64,000 nucleotides of DNA from Cunninghamia lanceolata (Eukaryota > Streptophyta > Pinopsida > Cupressales > Cupressaceae), in the NCBI GenBank assembly GCA_027924645.1, contig BSBN01001250.1, positions 20,248,001 through 20,312,000 of the forward strand, written 5' to 3'. Below, piece by piece: positions 43,557 to 54,738 of the stretch (the first letter of the stretch is position 1; every line of letters starts with the position of its first letter). Made by a program: the position numbers and the translations under genes. The notes beneath the pieces were generated by a model. That model was not told the DNA's origin and made no database searches. It worked only from the letters and a program-made list of their open reading frames with translations.

Positions 43557-45411
43557 AAGGCTAATTTAGAAGGCCTATATTACCTCCTCTTGTTGAGGAG
43601 TGTGGGGTTCTTGCATTTTGGAGATTTCTTTCTATTTTGAGCAACTTTTGGGGAAGTTAGAGGGATTTTGGAGATTGGAAGGTTTGGAGAAGCTTGGAGC
43701 TCATCACCAAATGTGCTTCCATTATAGGGCTTTTGAAGGTAAGCCTCATGACTATGTTCTTACCCTTGCATATTTTTATTATGATGTGTTTATAGATTTG
43801 TTGTTTGTTGTTTCATTTTTGTGTGGGATGGGAGTTTGGTGAGAGCGCCTCCATTTGGAGGTAAGGCTCAACTTGTTTGGGGTAGGGGAAAGGAACCTCC
43901 TTGAGGTCACTCCCATATTTTGTGTTACTTATGGCCTTGAGAGATTTTTACTTGTTGTGGAGATTATTTGAATGGCAAGAGTGCCATGGAAGTTTACTTT
44001 GAGATATTTGGAGAGTTGTGGTTTTGGAGGTTTTGGCTTGAGGCCATGAGACTTGGTATTTGGTATTTTGATGTCGCTTTTGAAGTAGAGGGGTCCATTC
44101 TCTACCCCCATCAAACTCATTCTCATGAGTTGTGTTATGTGTTTATCCTTGGGGTTAGTTTTTGTGTTGTTGTTGCTTTGATGCTTGTTGTGGTGTGTTT
44201 ACAACCGTGTGAATCCCTACCTCCCTAGCTCGGGGGTGACCCACTTGTGGGTCTATGGTAGGGAGGAGGGCATTCAAAAGTGGCTGGGTTTCCCTTTTTG
44301 TTGTGTTTTATTTGTAGGTTCTTATTGAAGAAATAGAGCTTTGGAGAAGTCCATTTTTGTGTTGCCTTGGCCTTATGTTGTTGGCTGTTTGAGCCATGGC
44401 CTTTGTGGCCCTATTGTAAATTTTGTTAAGTTATTTTACCCTTGGTGTTGGCTGTAATAAGTATTGCAATGTAAATATTCTTTATGTTTTTTCTTATAAA
44501 AGTTGTTTATTCCGTATATTGTTGAGTTGGTATGTTTTGATAAATGCATTGAATTTAAATATATATTTGCTGTCATTGTTCTTTTAAAGGAAGAAAATAC
44601 ACATCAGTTGTGGAATAAATTTTATTGCATACAAAAGAAAGAAAGAGAAATTTTAAATTAGTTTTCTGTTTTGTTGCATTAAAAGTTCATATTATTAGTT
44701 GTTGTTTAGGAAGTTAAGCTGTTGGAAAAATTTAGATGAAAATGCATATTCTACCTTATAAGATTCTTTTAAAAAAAGAAATAGGGTTATCTATGTATAT
44801 TTATGCTTTCAAAAAAAAGAGGAAGAAATGTTACTGATTTATTTTATGTTGTGAATTTGAAAGTTAGTATTTCGGTTATTGATACCATTGTTATGAGAAA
44901 GATTAGTGTATTGAGTATATATATATATATACATCCTTATTCTTTTATCTAGTGCTGTTCTTTTTTTTGTTATCACTATGTATATACTGAGATTTGAAGA
45001 AAATATAGAGGCTTAATAATTGCTGTATGTATTAATATATATATATAAACACTTATATATATATATGTATATATACATAAGTGCATACATATAGATATAT
45101 ACAATAATAAAATAAGATGCTTTTAAACTGTGATATTTAGATAAACTGTAAGTAGAAATCTGAATATATATATGTGTATATATGTATATATATATGTGTA
45201 TATATGTATATATATCTACACTTTTAGATCTGATGTTTGTATTAAAGAGACTGTAGAGAGAGAATCCTTAAACGACGGACTGCGTTTGGGCCACAGGTTT
45301 ATTTATAAAAAAAAAAAAAGAAGAAAACTAATTAAAAAAATAGTTAAGAGGTGGGGGCTGTGATGGCGTTGGCGCCCACGACAGTCCCATCGCTGCCTTT
45401 GTTTTAATGTA

Positions 45412-45487
45412 GGGTGTGGGGAGGGGGTCGAAACCCCCACCCACACCCGAGGGTGTGGGGAGGGGGTTGAAGCCCTCACCCACACCC
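45412..45487 (+). repeat. duplicated GC-rich hairpin found only in the 3' LTR
   Basis: Two tandem 37-bp inverted repeats, each with arms GGGTGTGGG and CCCACACCC or a close variant, at 45,412-45,448 and 45,451-45,487. Multiple G runs could form a G-quadruplex. The matching place in the 5' LTR (about 30,232-30,250) has only a short CACCCCCTCCCCACC remnant. Confidence 0.85.
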
Positions 45488-47117
45488 TTGCTCCCCACCT
45501 TTGGCGCTTATTGCATCCACACCCCAACACTCTCTACTATCGTTCAACACCACGTAGCCTCCCCTAAAACCCTTTGTGCCGGACTCTCCCGTGGCTCCCC
45601 CTCTGCCGATTCATCTGTGGCCATCACCCCAAGCTCCGCCTCTCAATAGCAGTATCCCCGGTGGCAGCACCTTGGACGCTCAGCCCTCGTCCAACCTTCT
45701 ACCTGCCAGACCCTCATTCAAAAAAAAATATATTACATTTTTTTACATAGTGTTCTTTGGATTCAGATCCAAAACAAAAAAATATAAATGAATATAGTTA
45801 CATTTTTTCTACAAAAAAAAGGGGTTAAAACAAATGTAAATAATCCGAAATACTCTTCTGGTTGCATCTCCATGGCAGCCATGGAAGCTCAAACCCTAAC
45901 CTGCACCAAACAGAGAAGAAAACAAAATAATGGAAAAGAAAAAAAACAATGAGAGCAAATTAGGGCTCTTTCTGCCATAAGGAATTAATAAACTAAGTTT
46001 AGGGCTTCAAAAGGAAAATATTAGAATTGTTAGGGTTGTGAGTGAATGTGAGGAAATATGTTTTATTCTTGTTTTTTAAACCCTCTATTTTTGCCTTTGT
46101 CTTTTTATTTCTTGTGCCTCATTTAATTTTGTTTAAGTTTTAATTGGGAGTTTGAATTTTTAAATTATTGCCTTGTGAATGGTATTTTTTAAGGGGAGGG
46201 ATTAATTTTTGTTATTTTGTGAAGTGTATTCCCTTCGTTTTTTATTCACTTTAATTAGGGCATTTATTTTATTTCCTAGCGTGCTTTAATTATTTTATTT
46301 GTTTACCAATTTCATTTTATTTTATGGGAAAGGATATTTTAATCTTTTTCCTTCTCTATTATTCTGAGTTAGTTAATAAATATAATGCTGAAATTATATT
46401 TATTGACGGACTCAAATTTGAAATCCAATTTGGCGTCATGTAATTATTTTATAATTTTATTTCAAATTTTTAACCTTTTAATGCAAGGTCGATTTAATTG
46501 GCCTTGGTGAGGTATTCATTTTGTTATTTTAAATTGTTTTAAAATTGTTCTTAAGTTTAATTTTTTATTCTTAAATTTTGTTTAATTTTTCATTGGAGTT
46601 TTATTTTAAAAATTTTAAGTTGATTATTGAAAACGCGTTATGTTGTCGAATTTTTCCTAGATTTCTAGGGTTTTAATTTTATGATATTTTATTAACTTTT
46701 ATCTTACCATTCCACTTTATCATGTGTCCATCATACCATTATTTCTTAATCATTATTACAATTTCATTTTTGTTCTGAGTTAGGGTTAGGTTTCAAATCT
46801 GGCGGGATCACCTTCTCACCTAGTAAACTTAGGGTTCAAATTGAAATCATTCTAACCCTATAAGAGACACACTTCATGTCGCATACCCCTTAGACGACTA
46901 TCATCATTCAGGGGACTGCGTAGGACAACGCACTTTCCTGAATTATGTTGACATGTTTACACCTTATGCGTATTGCCACCAAGCACGCAGACGCGTGCGA
47001 GGGGGTTCCTAGGGATAGGTAGAAGTTTTTTTGTATTTCGTGTCATGACCACATGGCAAATGTAGACATGACACGTGTGTTGTGTGTCGTGACCGCATGG
47101 GAAATGTGGGCATGACA

Positions 47118-47791
47118 TCATATTCTTTTTCCAAAATTGGAGCTATTTTCTAGGAGTGGGAATTTCATTTAATATTTATTCTTGGAAATTTAGTGGAAGT
47201 GGATTTTATTATGCTTTTATGGAGTATTTAATATTTTCTTCCACGATTTTTCAAAGATTCTCCTAATTTGAGTGTGGGAGTTGGAGGTTGTAGATTTTTT
47301 GAGATAATGGAGACATTATTGAGATGATTTGGATAATTTTTAAATTCTTATCATTCCAGATTTTGAAGAAGAAGAGAGGAAGGCGTGGATTTGCTAGAGG
47401 AGGGTGTGAGGACATTTTTATTGCAGGTTTTTAAGTTGTACAACAACAACAAATGGATTATGAAATCCATGGTTGAAGATCAACACAATTTTTGTTGAAT
47501 ATTGCAAATTTGAGAGCTAATTTCATAGTATAGGAGGATGATATGAAGGGCGAAACACCTGTAGTTTGTTTTTGCTATTAATTGATGTCACACAACAGAT
47601 TTATATCTGTTTTGTAATGATTTTCTTCAGCCTATATGGCTGCAAAAACTTCTATAATCTGATTTCTATGAAGTTATGAAACCTTGTTGCCAATTTCACA
47701 GTGAAGATAAATTTTATTGCTGCACATTTATGCATCCTTTTGTTGTTGATTAATTTTGTGTGAGGATTGGGTGAGTTTCCCTTCTGCATCA
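47118..47791 (+). repeat. 5' LTR of outermost element, part 2
   Basis: It resumes the LTR broken at 14,934 and ends CTGCATCA, directly before the primer-binding site. It matches 49,210-49,889. Confidence 0.92.
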
Positions 47792-47793
47792 AT

Positions 47794-47805
47794 TGGTATC
47801 AGAGC
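47794..47805 (+). promoter_or_regulatory. primer-binding site, tRNA-iMet (outermost element)
   Basis: TGGTATCAGAGC starts two bases after the LTR end. Confidence 0.9.
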
Positions 47806-47962
47806 TAGAAGGTATGGGCAAAAGAGAGTTTGGTGTTTGTGGGTTTTTGTTTGTGCAGGTTGAAGAGAGAAACTGGCTGCCAAAAGACTAGGTGGAGGAA
47901 AAAAAAGAAGAGACCTAGGTGAGGCAAAGACAAAGAGAAGAAAGGAGGAACTTGGTAGAGGA

Positions 47963-48682
47963 ATGATGGATTTGTTTAGAAGGTACTTGCTGGCTGGGAG
48001 TTCACAAAAGAAGAAACAAGAGGAAAAAGAGATGAAGAAAAAAGAGAAGGAAAGGAAAATGGAAATTGACCAAGAGATCAAGGAGTTGAAGCAAACCATA
48101 GAACAAATGAGAAAAGATATGGATGAAATGGAAAGAAGAATAGACCTTGAGATGCAAAGTTGGCACTTATCAGTGAGCAAGAGGGTATCATGGCCTATTA
48201 ATAAGATTATTCAAAGAAGAAGAAGACAAGCAAGGACAACAACATTAGAGGAAGAGCAAAAGCAATCTCAGATAAAGGAAGAGGTAAGCAATGAAGTGGT
48301 GAGTACATCTTTGACATCAAGCACTAAAGAAGACAAAGTAGACATGGTGGTGGATGAGCCTTCATTTCATTTTCAGTTGTTTGAGTCTCAAGAGCAAGTT
48401 GAACAAGTAGAAGGGCATATTACTGTTAATGTTGCTGAAAAAGTTGTCATTGACAATGAAGTTGCTGATAGGGTTGTTGTTACAGAGTTACAGACCAAGT
48501 TCTTGCAGGGATCACCAAAGGAGTGTGAGAAGCAAAGTAAAGAATGCATTATTGGTAATGGTACCAACCAAGTTGTTTTGGTGTATGAAGTTGTTATGGT
48601 TATTATTCCAGTGCAGGTATCTACAGATGTAGATAGGAAGAAGCTTATGCCATTTGACAGGCCTAAACATCTTAGCAAATAG
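47963..48682 (+). CDS. 239-aa unrecognised protein of a non-autonomous LTR element
   Basis: An open frame starts at ATG 47,963, about 160 bases past the primer-binding site. Residues about 15-60 form a strongly charged K/E/M coiled coil (an IDQEIKELKQTIEQM-like heptad pattern). A basic patch RRRRQAR lies at about 87-93, followed by an acidic and glutamine-rich middle and a valine-rich C-terminal third (VVLVYEVVMVIIPVQV). After the TAG at 48,680 the same frame stays open for about 50 codons, to the LTR start, reading KTTWRYLKEDTGKI and GFSFGWEFDVGAS, so the TAG may be a recent truncation or read through. No zinc knuckle or enzyme motif is present. It may be a gag-like particle protein, but I do not recognise the family. 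Confidence 0.6.
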   Translation: MMDLFRRYLLAGSSQKKKQEEKEMKKKEKERKMEIDQEIKELKQTIEQMRKDMDEMERRIDLEMQSWHLSVSKRVSWPINKIIQRRRRQARTTTLEEEQKQSQIKEEVSNEVVSTSLTSSTKEDKVDMVVDEPSFHFQLFESQEQVEQVEGHITVNVAEKVVIDNEVADRVVVTELQTKFLQGSPKECEKQSKECIIGNGTNQVVLVYEVVMVIIPVQVSTDVDRKKLMPFDRPKHLSK

Positions 48683-48837
48683 TTGGGGAAGCTCGAAGTG
48701 AAGATGAAGACTACATGGAGATACCTTAAGGAAGACACAGGGAAAATCACAGAAGGCATCAAGAAGGAGCATTCAAAGTGGATATCTCTTGTTACCCTTA
48801 ATCCAAGAGGGCTTGGATTTTCTTTTGGCTGGGAGTT

Positions 48838-49889
48838 TGATGTAGGAGCATCCATGACAAATTGGCAAATCAGCATCACTAAAAATATTTGTCATTTAAT
48901 TTATTTTAATTTGGTTTCCTTAGGATAGATTAATTAGAGTTGGAAAATAAATGAAATATTAGGCCTAAATAATATATTAAATAAATTGGCCTTATTATAA
49001 TATTGCAAAAATAATAATGTTGCAAAAATCTAGGAGTGAGAGATAGTCTAGGAGATAATTTTGGAGTGTAAAATTAATAAAGGCAATTTGAAGTGGAAAT
49101 TCATAAAGGAAATCTTGGGAGTGGATTTTTGGGGAGTTACACTTGAAGACAACTCATTAATGCTCCTCAAATGTAGCTAGAGGATTTGGGCCCCCATGTT
49201 GAGTTGGCATATTCTTTTTCTAAAATTGGAGCTATTTTCTAGGAGTGGGAATTTCATTTAATATTTATTCTTGGAAATTTAGTGGTAGTGGATTTTATTA
49301 TGCTTTTATGGAGCATTTAATATTTTCTTCCATGATTTTTCAAAAATTCTCCTAATTTGAGCGTGGGAGTTGGAGGTTGCAAATTTTTTGAGATAATGGA
49401 GACATTATTGAGATGATTTGGACAATTTTTAAATTCTTATCATTTTGGATTTTGAAGAAGAAGAGAGGAAGGCGTGGATTTGCTAGAGGAGGGTGTGAGG
49501 ACATTTTTATTGTAGGTTTTGAAGTTGTACAACAATAGCAAATGGATTATGAAATCCATGGTTGAAGATCAACATAGTTTTTGTTGAATATTGCAAATTT
49601 GAGAGCCAATTTCATAGTATAGGAGGATGATATGAAGGGTGAAACACCTGTAGTTTGTTTTTGCTATTAACTGCTGTCACACAATAGATTTATATCTATT
49701 TTGTAATGATTTTCTTCAGCCTATATGGCTGCACAAACTTTTGTAATCTGATTTCTATGAAGTTATGAAACCTTGTTGCCAATTTCACAGTGAAGATAAA
49801 TTTTATTGCTCCACATTTATGCATCCTTTTGTTGTTGATGTTGTTGATTAATTTTGTGTGAGTATTGGGTGATTTTCCCTTCTGCATCA
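48838..49889 (+). repeat. 3' LTR of outermost element
   Basis: An intact 1,052-bp LTR, TGATGTAG...CTGCATCA, followed by the target duplication AATGA. The uninterrupted sequence across GGCATATTC (49,206-49,214) gives the empty site of the Tekay-like insertion. Confidence 0.93.
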
Positions 49890-49894
49890 AATGA

Positions 49895-50990
49895 TGAAAT
49901 GTGTGAAGAGGTGTATGGATGAGGATATGGATCATAAGGATAATGATACATGATGATTGGGTATGGTTGATGGTAGGTACATGCTAGGAAGGTGATTTCC
50001 ATACAAAGAGCAACTAAATTTGTTCTAGCACTGAGTATTGTGCATCATGATATAAGGGATCATGATGATGATGTGCCAAGTGCATGGAGGCCTGACCTAA
50101 AAGAAAAGGTCACAAGCAAGCATATATTGTGTGGTGCCATGGTATGAAGGACCGTGATGTTGTTGTGGCAATGTGTTGTGTAAGGACCATTACAAATGCA
50201 AGACAAACAATAAAACACACAAGCAAGAAAGCAAGCATGCATAAATGATACAAAAACAAACAAGATTTTTCCTAGGTCAAGCTAAAAAATGATGATTGAT
50301 TGATGATGATTATGATAGCATTATTGATGTGGGAATAATATATCCCGAGAAAAACATGACAATTGGGAATAATGTATCTTGATGATGAGGGTTTTTTTAG
50401 AGATGATAAAGGCTTGTAGCAATACTAGGAACAAAACCTATAGATGCTTTGGGGTAATTTTCTAGATTACTTGGCAAGATTTGTGTGGTTTTTATACTTT
50501 GCTGTGATGTTTGGATTGTGTTTCTTATGTTGTATCGTGCTATGGATTTGGATGGAGTGCATTTGGAGGGACGGATTTTGGGTAGTCTTTTTCTTATTTT
50601 GTTAGATGGTATTGTTGTATCGATGTTGTAACCAAGGACAAGGGAAAACCAAGTCTAAGAACAAGTATGAAGGGTCAATGAGATGGAAGGATCAAGGGAT
50701 TACAAATAGTGGATGGAATGAGTGACGGATTCAACATGGGATGGATGGGGGATTGATTGATGGAGGGGTCCAAGAGGTGATCTCCAAGGATTATGTCACA
50801 TAGGAATGGCATGCCTCCACTCAATATATTCCATTCATAACTATGTATTGCAATGCTTTTTAGAGGAGGTATTGACTTTCTCTGTAAGCTAGGATGATAT
50901 GCTGAAGTATTTTCTATGGAAAATTGGATATGATAATAATTTTCCAAAACATGTTTTAAAATTTTTCCCTTGTCCTTATCAAGGAACAAT
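49895..50990. other. no recognisable feature
   Basis: Anonymous DNA with GATGATGAT-rich patches and no supported reading frame. It continues the host sequence broken at 14,560. Confidence 0.5.
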
Positions 50991-50995
50991 CAGGA

Positions 50996-51937
50996 AGGTT
51001 GGGTGGGTGACTTGGATAGTTGAAGGTCCACTAGTGGCTATGTGTTCTCTTTATTTGGTGATGTAGTGAATTGGATGAGTATGAGGCATCCAATGGTTTC
51101 TTTTTCCACCATATAAGTAGAGTATATGGATTGTACACATGCCTCTAAGGAGGTGGTACGGTTACAGAGACTATGTGTAGTATTGGCAAGACAGAGTCGC
51201 ATAGCACAAAGAATAGGTTTGAAGCCACTACAAGACACATGCAACCCTTATATTTGACCTATGATAGCACCTAGGGGTAATAAAAAGGAAAAGGACACAC
51301 CTCTTTATGTAATAATGTGTATATATACATCGCAAGGTGAAAAGATAGAGTAGGACATATAGGATATACATAAGAGTATATAAAATGTAAACATAAGAGA
51401 TAGATGTAAGATAGAAGGAGAAAGAAAGCCAATACATACGTATAAGAGATGTTATGTTGATTTAAATATACCGTAGTTATATAGAGTGAATATATGATGG
51501 ATTATACTAGTTGACACATGAATGTAATGAATGGTTATGTGTGTTTATTTTAATTTATTTACATTGCATTCTACCACAACTCATTGTAATCCACCAAATT
51601 GATTTTAACCTTCCTCTTACCCCTTTACATTGGGGTATAAACTACACTTTGGAGACCACAAGCCTAGATCTTTAGTCTACGCCCCCTCTCTTGCTAGCAT
51701 GCAAGTATTGGTTTTGATTACAAGGTGGTTAGAATTGGTTGTGACAGTTACAATGCTATATTTTTGGCCAAGAATCCCATGTACCATGCACAAACTAAGC
51801 ATGTTGATCTTCAATATCACTTTGTGCATGAGATGGTAGAGAATGGTAAGGTATTTTTGCAAAAGGTTGACACTCAAGATAATCTTGCAAATTCCCTCAT
51901 GAAGCTAGTGAGCATGGAGAAGTTCTCTTAGTGCAAT
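50996..51937 (+). pseudogene. copia RNase H relic, itself interrupted
   Basis: Plus-strand codons from 51,009 give DLDS, RSTSGYVFSLFG, NWMS, STI, VEYMDCTHASKEVVRLQRLC, the copia RNase H pattern, with stops at 51,021 and 51,114. The domain continues at about 51,712 as IGCDSYNAIFLAKNPMYHAQTKH and YHFVHEMVENGKV, the usual C-terminus, ending with a stop at 51,929-51,931. A 517-bp stretch (51,187-51,703) between the halves is foreign. The 3' LTR of this element begins at 52,023. Confidence 0.85.
51187..51703. mobile_element. unclassified 517-bp insertion flanked by AGTATTGG
   Basis: The 8-bp sequence AGTATTGG occurs directly on both sides (51,179-51,186 and 51,704-51,711), splitting the copia RNase H relic. 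An 8-bp duplication suits hAT-type DNA transposons, but I see only a weak inverted similarity (CAAGACAGAG against CAAGAGAGGG, offset from the end), so the class is open. Confidence 0.5.
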
Positions 51938-52010
51938 ATGGCCATGGGCCTTGGATCATGTACTTGATTTATTTTATTGTTCCTTTATATGTCATTGTAA
52001 TGTATAATAT

Positions 52011-52865
52011 CAAGTGGGAGAATGTTAGGATAGTGTGACATTTAATTACAACACTAATGTATTATTTTTTTTTATGTATTTTCAAACATCTTGGAATGGG
52101 TACTTTGATGCCCATGTAGGTGGTTGAGAGATAATATTTTATTATTATTTTCCCATGACTTTGAATATTAGTTGTAGTGGCATTCATGAAGGAGGTGGAG
52201 TTTGCAATGGTGGTTACAATTGCTATTTTAGGTGATTCCTCAACTTGGGTGCTAGAATGGAGTTATGGAGCATATTGCATTATTAGTGGACTCCATATGC
52301 ATGCATGGAGATGTACCATTATGGATGATTTACAACTTAAAGATGTCTATTATCAGTGTGGGTGTTATATTTGCTATATTTGACACCTTAGGAGTTACAT
52401 CTACTAATCTTGGAAGATTCTCTTCATTTAGGCATGGGTTTTTTGCATCTTACCATGGTTTGTATAGTACATTGTTTTGGGAAAGCATTTGTTGTATTCC
52501 TCTCCCACTTTTCTATAAATTGGAGGCATGAGATAGTAGTTTCATGAGTTATTTTTACAAGCACATAGGTGCTATTGAAATGCTGCCAGATTGAAGGGAG
52601 TTAGCGTGTTGCATATATATATTCTACTTGAATATTAATACATTCTTGAGCCTCTCTTTAATGGTGATTTTTTTTTCTAGAAAGGGTTTCTCTACGTACA
52701 TCTGGTGTTATGCGTTGAATCTTTATGGTTTGCTGATTTTATTACTTGCTAATTTATGCTTTACATTTAATCTTTTATGGGTAATCTAATTTTGCATAAC
52801 TAAAATTAGATTTTCATACTTTGGAAAAGTTTTCATTATAAGCTTTCTTCACCTTTATTTAACAT
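52011..52865 (+). repeat. polypurine tract and 3' LTR of copia relic (end uncertain)
   Basis: CAAGTGGGAGAA (52,011-52,022) is a typical copia polypurine tract, followed by an LTR start TGTTAGGATAG at 52,023. A GGGTTTCTCTACGTACATCTGG phrase split around 52,684-52,705 resembles the transcribed part of copia LTRs. TTTAACA near 52,859-52,865 is a possible LTR end, but no partner LTR or target duplication confirms it. Confidence 0.55.
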
Positions 52866-53136
52866 GTACCTCTAATTGCAGTAGTCTTAGGAAAAGGGTG
52901 TGTTGTACACCTTGCATAATAACAAAATATTTAAATTATGTAAAATAAATATTTATTTGTGGTGCATATAGGTGATGTGTTTAGCCACATTAAATATTTA
53001 TTTGGGTCCACTTTAAAGTTGTATGTAACATTGGGTTAGTTATTTTATGTGTGGGAGATAGAATAATTAATTAATATTTGGACAACTTAGTACCATAAAG
53101 TAAAAACTTAGTATCAAGATATAAATCAGGGGTCAA
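52866..53136. other. no recognisable feature
   Basis: AT-rich DNA without coding potential, between the copia LTR and a short tandem repeat. Confidence 0.45.
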
Positions 53137-53192
53137 TGGTTTTGTGTACTCATGGTTTTGTGTACTCATGGTTTTGTGTACTCATGGTTTTG
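53137..53192. repeat. 16-bp tandem repeat, 3.5 copies
   Basis: TGGTTTTGTGTACTCA is repeated three times without change, followed by half a unit. A CTATATAAAAG promoter-like sequence lies about 45 bases downstream at 53,235. Confidence 0.95.
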
Positions 53193-54104
53193 AGACACAT
53201 GGTTTTATCAATACCACAAGTTGTATTTGTGTGAGCTATATAAAAGCAAGCACATGGTTAGTGATTTGGGTTGGCTGGATGAGCGGGCTGTCATTGTATT
53301 GAGTTTTTCTTGTTAATGCATATGTGAAGCATGGCATGGGATGTGTGGTTACATGCTTGACCACATGGAGGATGCATTGGAGGAGCTTGATGTTTTAGAA
53401 GTATTCATGAGACTCTATAAGTGCATTGTAATGTTTTATTTCTAAATAATACATAGAGTATGGGTGTTTTTGGAGGTTGCAGGTTTTTCCCTCTTGAGAG
53501 TTGTCACATCTCGATCCCTTTTTACACTTTTTACAACTTGAATTATTGATTATTATCTTGAATGATTTACTACATGGTTAATTGCATAGGCATAATAGAT
53601 ATTTGTCATGATTTTGATGGATTAAAAATGTATATCATTATGGATCATGTTTTTATAAGCTTCGGCTATGATTTTGGGGCTAACCTATTAATGAAAAATT
53701 GAGTCGACTGAACACAGGGAATGTCAAGGATGAGAACATGGTTGAGGTAGAGACGTTTTAGCCACCAAAAGGAGTTGTTGGGATGGAACCCTAATACCTG
53801 CACACACACATAGATCATATAGCATCATATCATTTTCTATTCTTGATTGGATCACCTTCCTTGTTGTGTGATTATGAAGTCTTATCCAAGTTTCAACTTT
53901 TGGGAAATGTGGGTTTGTTTGGCACGATTTACTTGTGCAGGATAGATAAAGTAATTAATTTTGTTGCTTAATATGTTTGTTCTAGTGCACAATTATGACA
54001 TGTTTCCACTTGATCTTTTCTTTTAACGTTTGATAAATAAAAACTATTATTTTGTCTTCTAATCGTTATATTAAGAAATATTTAAAATGCTTTCCCATAT
54101 TTTT

Positions 54105-54140
<36 letters not shown>

Positions 54141-54738
54141 TATTGATAAATAATTAAATATAATATCCTTGCATTGATAGTGTAGTTAAAGCCAAAAATA
54201 ATAAAGCTTTTATTATTTGATAAATATATATAATACGCATGAAAATACATTGTTTATTAAGAATAAGTACTTAAATATATATAATAAAAATATAAGTATG
54301 ATATTTTATTTTAAAAATGAGGATAAAACCTTCTAATATCTTTTTAGAGAATTTGTGCATGCGCCATGCATGGAAAGGATAGTTGACTAAAAGAAAACAA
54401 AGAAAGGGATGAGCAGTCTATATAGTGGGATGTCATTTATAGAGGGAAGAAAAAGGTAGATAAAAATAAGGAAAAACAAGCATTAAACACAGAGGAAAGG
54501 AGGAAGATAGCAATTTTTAGAGAAAAGGAATGGAGGAGCGAGGTTAGCACCAGATCAAGTTTCCATTGTATCTGAACAATAGTCACAGGTATTCTTCATT
54601 GGGCATACCTGATAAACTTTAGTTTTAATCACTATTGTTTTTAGTTGTTTATTTCTGTCATTTAAACAAATTGATTCAGCTAGGACTACCCTCCTGTGGC
54701 CTGTGATGGCTAATTGTTCAGTCTCTTTTGTAAATGTG
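53193..54738. other. anonymous AT-rich DNA with a (TA)15 run
   Basis: No gene was recognised. A TA microsatellite lies at 54,107-54,136. A 'ggttgcaggtttttccctc' phrase near 53,477 hints at another copia LTR, without defined ends. Confidence 0.5.

Larger units (their letters stand above)
14935..47117 (+). mobile_element. Tekay-like gypsy chromovirus with 4.7-kb LTRs
   Basis: LTRs begin TGTGAGGC and end GGGCATGACA. It is inserted in the 5' LTR of the outermost element, with CATA duplicated (GCATA at 14,930-14,934 and TCATA at 47,118-47,122). An iMet primer-binding site lies at 31,880 and a polypurine tract at 42,359-42,371. The gag-protease-RT-RNase H-integrase-chromodomain order and very long LTRs suit the Tekay/Del lineage. 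Gag-pol is broken by many stops and some frameshifts. It has itself been hit twice: by the Tat/Ogre-like element in its 5' LTR and by a smaller chromovirus in its pol. Confidence 0.9.
42372..47117 (+). repeat. 3' LTR of Tekay-like element
   Basis: An uninterrupted 4,746-bp LTR, the undisturbed copy of 14,935-17,198 plus 29,431-31,877. It repeats the hairpin array at 43,169-43,556 and carries an extra GC-rich hairpin pair at 45,412-45,487. It ends GGGCATGACA. Its many open frames are not supported as genes. Confidence 0.95.
14561..49889 (+). mobile_element. outermost element of the nest: non-autonomous LTR element with 239-aa ORF
   Basis: The LTRs start TGATG(C/T)AG and end CTGCATCA, giving an 8-bp terminal inverted repeat. 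The target duplication is AATGA at 14,556-14,560 and 49,890-49,894. The 5' LTR is split between 14,561-14,934 and 47,118-47,791 by the Tekay-like element. The internal region is only 47,792-48,837, with an iMet primer-binding site and one 239-codon ORF but no retroviral enzyme. Without the nested DNA it is about 3.1 kb, a small element that needs enzymes supplied in trans. Confidence 0.88.
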
